This document shows, one piece after another, positions 47,772-57,196 of a DNA stretch of 64,000 nucleotides. The stretch is from positions 31,274,388 through 31,338,387 of the forward strand of contig OZ024894.1 of NCBI GenBank assembly GCA_964017195.1, given 5' to 3'. Each line of letters starts with the position of its first letter. The first letter of the stretch is position 1. The notes under the pieces are model-generated. The model saw only the letters and a list, made by a program, of their open reading frames with translations. It made no database searches and was not told the origin of the DNA. This DNA comes from Siderastrea radians (taxonomy: Eukaryota > Cnidaria > Anthozoa > Scleractinia > Rhizangiidae). The position numbers were made by a program, and so were the translations under genes.

Positions 47772-48891
47772 CAGGCCCGTAACCAGGATTTTATGTGGGG
47801 GGGGGGGGGGTGCTAACGAGGCCAAAGTGGACCAAACTACGGAAATGTATTTTTATTGTATATATTGTCTGATCCGTTTATTTCGGGAAGTAGCAATACA
47901 TGAAAAATTGTAACGTAACGAAAAAGTACACGGTAGGAACGAATATTACATTTTTCGAATAAAATTGTTTGAATTGAAATACAAACGACTAACTTGTGAT
48001 GTAAAATGATACATCAAAATACTGCCGCACTAATCATTCAGAATCAGTTGTCCCGAACCCCAGCCTTTGTGGGTGTTTGGTGGGAAACAGATTAACAACC
48101 TCATCCAAATCAATTTTAACTTGATAATGGATGTGCATTAGTGCTAGGGATGACAGCCTTTTCTTGGCCCATGCAAATGTCGTTGTGGTTAGCTATCATC
48201 TGCAGAGCCGCTAAAAATGTGCCTGTATTCCCACGACCTTCACCGTTCAAGACTTTGTTATCTCCACGCAGGGAAATGCACTGTCGACCACGGAAAAGGA
48301 TGGGTTCTGAAAATAATTTAACGATGTGCCTATTTCTGATAATATTCTTCCTCTTCTCGTCATCTAATCAGTTGTTGACGTTTTGCTCTGGGTTTTCAAC
48401 AGAATTAAGGAAGGATTCGGTGGCGATCATTGCGTCGCGATGGTACTTCGTTTGCTCATGTCTTTTTGTCTTTTCTTGAAGCTTACGCCAGTTTATGAAA
48501 GGGTTTTTAACAAAAGCGCCGTTATCTTTCCTGCAATGCATAGATATCATCAAAGCACAATATTTACTAAATACTCTATTTACTGAAGGGCCATCCATGG
48601 GTACTCACTGAAGTATCGTGACTGAAACCTTCCTCGGCACTGATGAAGAAATCGCGTTGGAAACTTGTAGTTAATCGATGGGACAAAATGACTTCTAATC
48701 AAGTGATATTTCTGGCCCACTGGCAGCTTATTTCCAGAAGAACCAAATTCCTCAGATGTCGCGGAAATCTTCCCGATGTCATTTATATCTTGTTGCTTCA
48801 CTTGTTCTAAGTGATGCCGTGTTAGATTGACATCAGTATTCTCAGGTACTGGAGCTTGCACAGTCCCTACAATTTTATCAACAGTGCACAA
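47772..48891 (-). pseudogene. Internally deleted hAT transposase (TTF zinc finger, DUF4371 start, dimerisation tail)
   Basis: On the minus strand the N-terminal frame from 48891 shows FPTRFLHQCRGRFQSRYFSE leading to YPW, the start of a TTF-type zinc finger. A frameshift near 48590 is followed by NRVFSKYC, FINWRKLQEK and HEQTKYHRDA. An in-frame TGA lies near 48366-48368. The frame continues into a DUF4371-like segment (FRGRQCISLRG, GRGNTGTFLAAL) and then jumps near 48160 to a hAT C-terminal dimerisation-like stretch (LALMHIHYQVKIDLDEVV). The catalytic middle is missing. CAGGCCCGTAACCAGGATTT at 47772 looks like a hAT terminal repeat; the opposite end was not found. It is a dead deletion derivative. 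Confidence 0.75.
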
Positions 48892-49059
48892 TTGTTAAGA
48901 AAGCACACATCGGCTTCTCATAGAATATCGACATCAGGAAATGACGATAAGAGACCAGTAGAAACATAAAATGTATTTTCCCTCTTCACGACTCGAAAAC
49001 GTCTATTTTGATGGTTTGGGATGCCTATGGATTTCTAGAAGATGCTGCTTTTAACCCTC

Positions 49060-49725
49060 TCCCTATGTTTACCTGTACACAGCAGATGCACTGGGGCATT
49101 TATGTGCCTGTGTGAAGTAACTTTTTAATGATTGTTTGTTTTGAGTGTAAGCGAGCAGCTTCGAAAGTTGTGAGTATTGTTTTGTTTCTAATCTATCTGT
49201 TGTGTACATGGGTGACCTGTTTACCTGTACACAGCAGATGCACTGGGGCATTTATGTGCCTGTGTGAAGTAACTTTTTAATGATTGTTTGTCTTGAGTGT
49301 AAGCAAGCAGCTTCGAAGGTTGTGTGTATTGTTTTGTTTCTAATCTATCTGTTGTGTACTTGGGTGACCTGTTTACCTGTACACAGCAGATGCACTGGGG
49401 CATTTATGTGCCTGTGTGAAGTAATTAACTTTTTAATGATTGTTTGTTTTGATTTTAAGCGAGCTGCTTCGAAAGTTGTGAGTATTGTTTTGTTTGTAAT
49501 CTATATTTTGTGTACTTGGGTGACCTGTTTACTTGTACACAGCAGATGCACTGGAGCATTTATGTGCCTGTGTGAAGTAACTTTTTAATGATTGTTTGTT
49601 TTGAGTGTAAGCAAGCAGCTTCGAAGGTTGTGTGTATTGTTTTGTTTCTAATCTATCTGTTGTGTACTTGGGTGACCTGTTTAGCTGTACACAGCAGATG
49701 CACTGGGACATTTGTTTGCCTAGTG
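49060..49725. repeat. 152-bp minisatellite, about 4.5 copies
   Basis: Units start at about 49069, 49221, 49373, 49529 and 49681, each beginning ACCTGTACACAGCAGATGCA. They are about 152 bp apart, except one longer unit with an ATTAA insertion near 49424. Copies are highly similar. The repeated ORFs on both strands are products of the tandem array and have no independent support. Confidence 0.9.
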
Positions 49726-50279
49726 CCATTTGGCCCTTATATGCCATGACCTTGAGCCAAATATCGTCCCATCTAGCCCTCCCACTCAGTCAACAAGTGC
49801 ATAACTTGCGAATTTGACTGTTAAATTTGCAGTATTTGATTATTACTAATTATTAAGAAAGCTTTTTATTACTTCATCACTGAATTAGAAAATGTTTACA
49901 GATTTATATACATCAAAAATAAATTAAAAGAAAATTTTGAATCTGGAATATTGATGAAAGTCCATTTTAAATTACAATTTTTATCTTATAGAGAAAAAGC
50001 TACTGTTGGTTGTTAAAATGATATATATTTTACAGAACTGTGATTTTAGTGTTACTTGTAGAGAATTTATACCACTTTACAGTGTGTTACGTTCCTTTGT
50101 AAAACATCAAGTAGCTTGAAAGGAAACAATAAAAAGTTTATGTAAGTGGAAAGTTGTTTATGTATTTGTTTTTCTCTCATATGTGGGGGTGATAATTCAT
50201 TTACATCGAATGTGTAGTTAATATACAAATTGGCAGTAATTGCAAAACAAGAACAAGAAAATGATGCTAGAATATGTAT
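49726..50279. other. No gene seen
   Basis: AT-rich sequence without a supported gene or repeat. Confidence 0.5.
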
Positions 50280-50790
50280 TCTGTCCCTTTAATTTGTCAC
50301 TTAAAGGCGATTTCCTGTTCATATAATTTCATTTCCTGTCTTTAATTTGAAATTAAAGATACTTAAAGAATACTTTCCTTAACATTTAGTTAACATTTAA
50401 GGTGACGTGGCCTCTTAAAGAATTCTATCCTGTCCTTAAAGTTGTCACTTAAAGGGTCTTAAAACACTCTTTACTGGTCCTTTATAATTTATATTTAAGA
50501 TGCGAAAAGGATACTTTCCTTACCATTTACTTAACATTTAAGGAAACATTTCCTCTTAAAGGATCATATCCTGTCCTTTAAGTTGTCACTTAAAGGATCT
50601 TAAAAAACTCTATACTGTCCCTTTAAGAACACTACTTAAATGGCATGTAAATGGTTCATTAAGTGTTTTAAGTGAATGTCTTAAAGATGAAGGAAATAAA
50701 CATTTAATGTGTTTAAGATACACTTAAAGAAACAGAAAACCGTTCTTTACTCTATCTTTAAGAAACCTTTGAGTGACATTAAATCTGTCA
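50280..50790. repeat. CTTAAAG/TTTAAG-rich tandem region
   Basis: Tandem units of about 140 bp carry TCCTGTCCTTTAAGTTGTCA and CACTTAAAGG (for example near 50427 and 50567), with many single CTTAAAG motifs. It lies directly beyond the 3' exon of the CACTA-like transposase. CACTA elements usually have subterminal arrays of short motifs, so this could be that element's subterminal region; this is inference. Confidence 0.55.
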
Positions 50791-50902
50791 TTTCGTTCTG
50801 TGCATGTTTTTAAGCGACAGTGCCAATCGAAATCTACAGGTCAAAATTAATTACACTTAAAGCGTAATAAATCAACTCTGCTTGAATAAAAAAAATGCTA
50901 AC

Positions 50903-52054
50903 CTGGTTGGGAATATTCTGTGTACCATGGAAGAAGTTAGTTATGTCCTTATTCCAATCTTCAAACACAAAGAGAGAGTTGCACCACAATGGGCCATTTG
51001 CAATGACATCTTCAACCAAGTGAAGGACATTGTGCGTATTTAACAGCACATATCTTGGGTCTGGAGAAGTTAAACAAAACAACAACAACAATCATAACCC
51101 ACGTACATGGCATAAGATGTCTGTTTCTGAGTAGAGAGAAAACTGGAGAGCCCACAGAAGACTTTTTTTCCCACAAAACCTGTGCTTCCTACTGTTAACT
51201 CTGTTAACTGCATTTAACTGCATCTAAAAATCATACTTTACCATAATAGACATCAAGCATTTCAACAAAATGCGTCAAGAGCATCCTTGCTTTCGTCAAG
51301 TCACCTTGAGAAATAGATTCTTTGGAGAGAAGATAAATTCCTCCTACTAGAAGAGCGTAGTGGTGAAACAACTCTTCAGAAAGAATGCCCTTCATGCATG
51401 GTAGAGAATAAAGGAGGAGCCAGCTTCTGTATTCTGCAGCTGTAAAAGTAGTAAATTAATAAGAGATTTATTACCCAACTTAACTTTTTTCAGCCTTTTT
51501 CAGCAACTTGAAAGAAAACTATGTGTAACAGGATGAGTGCAGACACGGTACTGTACAGTAAGGACCAATTCTTTTTTTTAATTTCTCACCAGTCAATACC
51601 TGTGTTATAACTGTCCACCAGCCATTTAGTGATTCAGTACTGTGGTAAAATAAACAGGAGATTAATATTCTGTAAACTTTCTCACTGCTTGTACGAGATC
51701 TTATGCGGTACTCTGACCATGTGAGTGAAAACGATCTATACAGTTAGGTAATAATAATGACTTAGTAGTCAAAATATTAGTCCTACCTTTCCAGTGCTTT
51801 CGATGTGACTGAATACTTCTTGGCACCCTTGTTATGGCACTTGGAGGTTTGATCTGAAGTAAACGTCTGTCAACTTGATGCAGCAGTTGTCCACAATACC
51901 ACCGTTTGCTACTGTGAGAAGAGTCAAACCAAAGACCAACAAGAGTCTTGACCACACCCAGGCAGATTCCATGCATATAATCAATGCTAACAGCAAGTGG
52001 TATGTTAAAGTTTGGTAGCTCAAACAGTGGGCTTGGAGCTTTAAAGCCATTAAC
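50903..52054 (-). pseudogene. CACTA/EnSpm transposase fragment, three exons
   Basis: Three minus-strand exons join in phase: 51787-52054, 51242-51439 and 50903-51060. They encode FKAPSPLFELPNF with IDYMHGICLGVVKTL, then WLLLYSLPCMKGILSEELFH, then NTHNVLHLVEDVIANGPLW and FEDWNKDITNFFHGTQ. These blocks are the C-terminal half of the Transposase_21 type enzyme of CACTA/EnSpm elements in animals. I see no stop or frameshift inside the exons. The upstream part should lie beyond 52054, but a Maverick-type terminus starts at about 52149, so the gene was probably cut by that insertion. Confidence 0.75.
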
Positions 52055-52148
52055 CTAAATGTGTTAAAAAAGAAGTGCATCTGTAAACCCTGTATTAAGT
52101 GGACGCCCTGCATTATAAAAAATTCAAGGAGTTCATTTCCTCAGAAGT

Positions 52149-52500
52149 AGTAATGTGGGCTCACCGGGCCCAAAATGAAGGCTTCTGATTGGTTCTTGTC
52201 GTTGCTAACCGGAAATGCAACCGTTGACCATTTAGTTGCTAAGGGCTTGTGGGCTCAACCGGAAGTCACGTGATTTGGAATGGGAAACCGTTGACCAGTG
52301 GGAAAAAGGGATCGCGGGCTCAGGGAACCGGAAGTCACGTGATTTGGAATGGGAAACCGCTGACCAGTGGGAAAAAAGGATCGCAGGCTCAGGGGACCGG
52401 AAGTCACGTGATTTGGGATGGGAAACCGCTGACCAGTGGGAAAAAGGGATCGCGGGCACATGGTGGGGCAAAACCGCTGACCAACGCGGGCGCAGAGTCC
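52149..52500 (+). repeat. Element terminus with three tandem units of about 69 bp
   Basis: After AGTAATGT come three units starting near 52259, 52328 and 52397. Each contains CCGGAAGTCACGTGATTTGG and GGGAAACCGCTGACCAGTGG, and a degenerate version lies before them. The same block occurs once at 4596-4652 next to the polymerase end. The periodic ORFs on both strands come from the tandem repeat. These are likely the terminal inverted repeats of the element family. Confidence 0.7.
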
Positions 52501-52699
52501 AAAGTCCAATTCAGGCACCGTGGGAGGTCCATTTACTGAATAAAAAAAGACGCCATGTTGGAAACAAAAAATAATTTATTCCAAAGTGAGTGTTACAGGC
52601 GACCGCGTGGGGGCATGGATCCAATATGAAGGCGAGCACAAATCCTCTTTGGAAGGCACCGTCTCTTCACTACAAGTCAGCAAGAATGTCAAGTAAACG

Positions 52700-53645
52700 G
52701 TAAAGCCCTTGAGTGTTCCATTTTGATGAATTCCTTTTAATGGGTGTTCCTTCAACAGTCCGACAAGCCATTGAATGAGTTGCTGAATTCCTTTTTGTTC
52801 CTTTTAATGAGTTCCATTTGCATTTTAATGAGTGTTCCATTTGATGAATTCCTTTTTTTTTTATCTGAGTGTTCTTTTTGATATGAGTTGTCCTATTCCT
52901 TTTTTATATGAGTGTTCCTTTGAATGAATTCCTTTTTAATATGAGTGTTCCTTTTGATGAGTGTTCCTTTTTTATGGGTTGCATTTGTTTATGATGTAGG
53001 CCCTGGCCTGCGGTTTGTTGCCATGACACTGCTCTCGTTCATCGATGCAACAAGAAACGCCAATGCGGAGCATGTCGACTTCCTAGAAGTTTTTCCACGA
53101 GATGACCAGACAATCCTTTTTATATGAGTGTTCCTATGAATGAGTTCCTTTTAATAGGAGGACCACGCAACAAAAAATCAACAAACTTTGAGACCTCGGG
53201 TACCGTGTGGTGGAATTCCTTTTAATATGAGTTGTCCTATTCCATGATAAGTGTTCCTAGGAATGAGTTGTCCTATTCCATGATGAGTGTTCCATTTCTT
53301 TGTTATGAATTCCTTTTAATATGAGTTGTCCTATTCCATGATGAGTGTTCCTTTTTTAATATCAGAGTTCCTTTTGATGAGTTCCATTTGATGAGTGTTC
53401 CTCAAAGTTCTCATGGAGGATGGCGGAACCGTATAAATCAGTCCAACATAGCCCTCAAATAGAGTTCCTTTTTAATGAGTGTTCCTATTTAAAATATGAG
53501 GGTTCCATTTCTTTGTTATGAATTCCTTTTTATATGAGTGTTCCTATTCCATGATGAGTGTTCCATTTCTTTGTTATGAATTCCTTTTAATATGAGTTGT
53601 CCTATTCCTTTTTTAGATGACTGTTCCTATTATAATATGAGTTCC
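52700..53645. repeat. Degenerate repeat tract, GAGTGTTCC/GAATTCCTTTT motif
   Basis: About 950 bp consist of loosely repeated ATGAGTGTTCCTTTT, ATGAATTCC and GAGTTGTCCTATTCC motifs, with a few unique inserts (for example 52985-53105). No gene is supported. It lies between the element terminus and the first gene and could be regulatory or replication-related; that is speculation. Confidence 0.6.
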
Positions 53646-54026
53646 ATTTTCCTTTTGATGATGAGCCGTACCCATGACAAGATCGGCAACAGCATGTGGT
53701 GGTGGCGGTGTCTTGGATGATGCTGAGGGCAAGACGAGGCAAGCAACACCTACGGATAGCAGTCCGCCTTTTTGATGGCTCAAGAGAAAGAACACAGAAG
53801 TTCAGCCAATGGAGGATGGGCTTCTGGAGTGATGACTGGATCATCCATGGATTGAAAGTGAAACATGGAATGTGACGGTGGTTTTTTATAGAGAAAAAAG
53901 GTCACGTGGGATAAGGGTCTGGACCAATCACACAGCAAGGGCACAGGGTGCCCCAGGGAGGGGATGGGGTGGGGGGACCCCCCTCCCCCCTCCTTAGATG
54001 GGCCATGATGCTTTGCGGGGATCAGG
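53646..54026. other. Non-coding leader with G/C tracts
   Basis: I see no supported gene. A GGGGTGGGGGGACCCCCCTC tract near 53968-53987 forms a strong hairpin or G-rich structure upstream of the TATA box at 54029. Confidence 0.4.
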
Positions 54027-54119
54027 GTATATAGGTCAAGCGGGGCCCCAGGAGGTCATTCCTAGCTTTGAGTTTGCTCTAAACGACTTATGTCAGTGTA
54101 GGTGAAGTTTTTTTAAAAC
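54027..54119 (+). promoter_or_regulatory. TATA promoter of the first element gene
   Basis: GGGTATATAGG at 54027 lies about 85 bp before the ATG at 54120, in an otherwise GC-rich stretch. It fits a host RNA polymerase II core promoter. Confidence 0.55.
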
Positions 54120-54647
54120 ATGACTAGAAGAAAGTTGGGTTCGTTGGCCAGTGCCATTAATGTAGTGGGAGAAGAGGTTGTGAATGCATCAGTTGGATCG
54201 GAGAGGACACATGTGGAACGGCAAGCAGAGGCAATGTATGAGAGAAGAGAAGAGACTTGGCGCCCCCTCAACCGCCAGCGCGTGGACGCATTTGTTGAAC
54301 TGTTTTTGAGGGCTATGGTGTGGACCGAAAATGGTCACCGTTCTGGACAACCGCAGCCACAGAGTGTGGAGATGTTGCTAGGCACCCTGGTTCATGGCAT
54401 CATTCCCTGGGTGTTTAGGCACCGCGTTTGGTCAAAGTTTGAGCGTCGGTGGCCCACGTCACTTGAACATTTTAAAGAAATTGACAATGATTTGTGTAAT
54501 CATCTGCCAAGAATTTATACGGGATACCGGTGGCAGATGATTAGGAAGTATTTTGGTGACATGGAGGAGGAGCGTCGTCGGGAGGAGCAGGAGAGGAGAC
54601 AGAGGGAAGTGCGACTCAATCAAGTGCGATGTGTTTTGTTTTTGTAA
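54120..54647 (+). CDS. Unknown 175-residue Maverick protein with C-terminal charged helix
   Basis: An intact frame begins at ATG (AAAACATGA) about 85 bp after a TATA box and ends just before AATAAA-like signals near 54645. The protein is Arg-rich and looks helical. The middle has WRPLNRQRVDAFVELFLRAM and several aromatic residues. The C-terminus has a highly charged EEERRREEQERRQREVR stretch, probably a coiled coil. I recognise no family. Its position next to the terminus suggests an accessory or early function, which is inference only. Confidence 0.65.
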   Translation: MTRRKLGSLASAINVVGEEVVNASVGSERTHVERQAEAMYERREETWRPLNRQRVDAFVELFLRAMVWTENGHRSGQPQPQSVEMLLGTLVHGIIPWVFRHRVWSKFERRWPTSLEHFKEIDNDLCNHLPRIYTGYRWQMIRKYFGDMEEERRREEQERRQREVRLNQVRCVLFL

Positions 54648-54699
54648 ATAAATTTTTTATTGCTGTTAAGTTTGTTATTGTGAGTCAAGGCTACTGTGA

Positions 54700-54941
54700 G
54701 CATTTTTATTTTTTAATTAAAAAAAAAAAGAGTTGATGTTTTTTACAAATGGTTATCCGTGTCCATCTCTTGCCACGCGGGTGGGGCGCTCCTATTTACA
54801 ATTGAAAAAAACTAAAAATTGAAAAAATAAAAAAAAAAATTGGTAAAGCTATGTACAGATTGAAAAATAAAAAATTGAAAAAGCTATGTACAGATTGAAA
54901 AATAAAAACTATGTACAAGTCCAAAAGTAAAAACTAAAAAA
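54700..54941. repeat. A-rich short tandem repeat
   Basis: Copies of AGCTATGTACAGATTGAAAA recur near 54847-54915 within an A-rich tract between two convergent genes. It probably includes the polyadenylation region of both. Confidence 0.55.
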
Positions 54942-55637
54942 TTACAAATGAAAGTCTTCGAGCTCCAGACGTAATTGATCAATGTTCTCGGGTAGACAGA
55001 ACGTGCGATTGAATAAGGCTTGAATTTCTTCTCGGGTTGGACTGTCCAAATCACGGGATCCCACGATAGCACTGCTTTGATGAAGGGTGGGCTTTTTGGG
55101 ACCCCAAGGGACAAATTGACTGCCAGTGACCAGGGTGGCGGCATTCTCGTTGACCTGATAGTAATGGTCCGAGCGGTACCACGATTGACTGGGAATGTCA
55201 AAGAGGTAGACGGGTTTGCCTTGATCCATGGCCAATTGCACGGTCCAACCAGTGCCTCCTTTCACGCGTTTTTTATCCTGTTCTAAAGTGCCAAACGCAT
55301 AGAGGGTATGCGCTTTTTTAGCAATTTGATAATTGCGTTGCAGCAATTGCAGGGTGTAAAAATGAGTGGGCATTCGTTTTCCTAGTTTCTCAGCCGCCTG
55401 GTGAAGATGCGGGTTGGCCAGCATCAAGACTTCCACGGTGGACGGGGCGATGAAGGTGGCTCGAGGATGATTGGGAGGGACCAGGACTTCCACTTGCATC
55501 CCAAACTGTTTGGCCATTTGTTCGACGAGTTCGTCGGTACCTTTGGCTCCCCCGGTGAACACCACATGGCCATGATCAATTTGGAGTTCCAAGGCATTGA
55601 CATCGTGTTCTCCAATCATGTCGATGTCGGGGGGCAT
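54942..55637 (-). CDS. SLOG/DprA-like nucleotide-binding protein with atypical motif order
   Basis: The intact 231-codon frame starts at ATG 55637 on the strand opposite its neighbours. Residues 25-35 read VVFTGGAKGTD, the glycine-rich loop of SLOG (LOG/DprA/YspA) Rossmann folds that bind nucleotides or nucleotide-derived ligands. Residues 105-146 contain AKKAHTLYAFGTLE and GGTGWTVQLAMDQGKPVYLF, the second conserved loop and strand of the fold. A VGSRD motif, normally near the start of such domains, appears at residues 192-196 after the rest of the fold. That would fit a circular permutation or a partial second domain. SLOG proteins elsewhere act in DNA uptake, cytokinin release and nucleotide-signal defence. 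The role in this element is unknown: nucleotide sensing or modification, or host conflict, are inferences. Confidence 0.72.
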   Translation of the reverse strand: MPPDIDMIGEHDVNALELQIDHGHVVFTGGAKGTDELVEQMAKQFGMQVEVLVPPNHPRATFIAPSTVEVLMLANPHLHQAAEKLGKRMPTHFYTLQLLQRNYQIAKKAHTLYAFGTLEQDKKRVKGGTGWTVQLAMDQGKPVYLFDIPSQSWYRSDHYYQVNENAATLVTGSQFVPWGPKKPTLHQSSAIVGSRDLDSPTREEIQALFNRTFCLPENIDQLRLELEDFHL

Positions 55638-55802
55638 GCTTTGAATGAAGACTCAGGGACAAAGGGAGCTCCTTAAATAGGGGCATCTGACCAATAGGAA
55701 GACAAGAGGTCCTTATAAGGTCGTGAAAAGGTGACCAATCATGTGAGACCCACATGGGTATAAAAAAGCCGTACCGAGTGGGGGTGACACATCCTTAGCA
55801 CC
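55638..55802. promoter_or_regulatory. Divergent promoter between the SLOG-like and GRF genes
   Basis: GGGTATAAAAAAGCCG near 55755 lies about 45 bp before the plus-strand ATG at 55803. On the minus strand CCCTATTTAAGG near 55671-55682 lies about 35-45 bp before the ATG at 55637. Two TATA-like boxes facing opposite ways fit a shared intergenic promoter. Confidence 0.55.
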
Positions 55803-56792
55803 ATGTCCATTGATTTGAGCTATGGCAATGTCTCTCCAGCGCGTTATCCGAATCCTGGTCGGAAGAGAAAATCAACCAAAAGCGCTCACCCTGCGGGGAA
55901 GAAGAAGAAAGAGAATGTGGTGACACCCGAGGACTGTGATCCTGTGGTACGCGAGGTGGTGGAAGACACGCGAGCTGCTGTGGAAGACATGATGAAAGAA
56001 TTGAATGACATGGTGGAGCAATCTACACCACCACCGCCACCTCAATTCACCTTGACAACCGTGTTTGACAATGAGGAGGACTATGCTGCCAAAGCCAAAG
56101 CTGACAGTGAAAGAAAGTCATTCCCCCCTTCGGGGGATTACATGGTATGCCCTTGCCACGACCTGCGTTTGGAGGCCCGTCAATCTCAAAAAGGATGGAA
56201 GTATGTGAAATGTCCCATGCAACCGTGTTTGCTGCTTTGTGGGCAAGATCAAGCCCCAGACTATATGAAAGCGGTGTATAGTCAACCTCATCCAGAAGTG
56301 TTGGACATGTATTGTTGTTTGCAATGCTTTTGCCGTGAACCCGCCACGCTTCAACAGAGCCATTCTACCCAGAACCCCGATCGCTTGTTTCTGAATTGTT
56401 CCAAGAAAAAGTGTGGCTTCTTCCGGTGGGCCGACCAACCCTTGGGTCCCAAGTACTGGACTTGGTTTCATGACCATCCCCCCAAAAAAGCCGATCCACT
56501 CGCTAAACCGCCAAGCCGTGATGCACAAGGGTACCCCAAACGTGGAGTGGACATCCCTGGTCCGCCACCTCGAGTCAGAAGCAAAGAGGATCGGCCCCTG
56601 ACAGACTATGAGAAACAATTGTTGCGAGACATTCAAGATCTCAAGAACCGTCAAGAAATGATGGTAGCGCCAGCTCCACCACCTCCCAAGTACAGTGACA
56701 GTGTCGAGAACTGGCAGAAAAGCCTAGAGACGGTCGCTTATGACATGCCAGAAAGTGCAAAGAACTGGTATGACCATACTGGTCTCTTTTAA
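55803..56792 (+). CDS. Two-finger GRF-type zinc protein
   Basis: The intact 329-codon frame has a TATA box 45 bp upstream. The N-terminus is basic (GRKRKSTKS, GKKKKEN; a likely nuclear signal). Residues 116-146 and 175-211 each look like a GRF zinc finger. The first has CPCHD...KGWKYVKCPMQPC. The second, closer to consensus, has CFCREPATL, NPDRLFLNCSKKKCGFFRWAD. GRF fingers in APE2, topoisomerase III alpha and NEIL3 bind single-stranded DNA. The C-terminal third is Pro-rich with a charged helix (LTDYEKQLLRDIQDLKNRQE). An ssDNA-binding or virion-DNA role would suit a protein-primed replicating element; this is inference. Confidence 0.72.
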   Translation: MSIDLSYGNVSPARYPNPGRKRKSTKSAHPAGKKKKENVVTPEDCDPVVREVVEDTRAAVEDMMKELNDMVEQSTPPPPPQFTLTTVFDNEEDYAAKAKADSERKSFPPSGDYMVCPCHDLRLEARQSQKGWKYVKCPMQPCLLLCGQDQAPDYMKAVYSQPHPEVLDMYCCLQCFCREPATLQQSHSTQNPDRLFLNCSKKKCGFFRWADQPLGPKYWTWFHDHPPKKADPLAKPPSRDAQGYPKRGVDIPGPPPRVRSKEDRPLTDYEKQLLRDIQDLKNRQEMMVAPAPPPPKYSDSVENWQKSLETVAYDMPESAKNWYDHTGLF

Positions 56793-56836
56793 CATATAAA
56801 GGAGAACGAATAAAAATTTTTTTATTTAGTGTGACC
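56793..56836 (+). promoter_or_regulatory. Short intergenic region: TATA-like box and AATAAA
   Basis: ACATATAAAGGAG (56794-56806) is followed by GAATAAAAATTTTTTTATTT before the ATG at 56837. It probably combines the polyadenylation signal of the GRF gene with the start region of the next unit. Confidence 0.4.
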
Positions 56837-57196
56837 ATGGAGTCTGTGTGGATGTGTAATGCGTGGGAGGGTCTCTTGTCCCTGGTGCAATGGCAATGTC
56901 ATCAAACCCTTTGCCAAGTCTTATATGATCACCAACCCGGCGACAAAATCCCCATTCCCCCTTGTCCCGAGGACACGCATCCTCTCCACGTCTTTGAAGA
57001 AACCCATGTGGACCGCAACCTGTATCGATGGGTGGTGTTTGTCTTATGGTTAAAAACCCACCCGAACGCGTGGCGATGGTATCGAATCATTCAAAAGGCG
57101 CATCCCGACACTGTACCCACCATGCCCACCTTATGCGACGAATGCAAGAACGTATGGCCCCTCGAAAGAAAAACAATGTCTCGCAACAATGGTTGA
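56837..57196 (+). CDS. Small unknown ORF overlapping the integrase start
   Basis: Starting at ATG 56837 this gives 119 residues rich in Trp, Cys and His (MESVWMCNAWEGLL, YRWVVFVLWLKTHPNAWRWY, LCDECKNVW). It overlaps the 5' end of the integrase by about 60 bp in another frame. An upstream TATA-like box supports it, but I recognise no family and it might be spurious. Confidence 0.45.
   Translation: MESVWMCNAWEGLLSLVQWQCHQTLCQVLYDHQPGDKIPIPPCPEDTHPLHVFEETHVDRNLYRWVVFVLWLKTHPNAWRWYRIIQKAHPDTVPTMPTLCDECKNVWPLERKTMSRNNG

Noticed and set aside
49069..49817. Cys-rich repeated small ORFs
   Set aside because: They repeat with the 152-bp minisatellite on both strands; no start context or family similarity.
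52232..52574. Overlapping periodic ORFs on both strands
   Set aside because: They come from the three tandem 69-bp terminal units and have no coding support.
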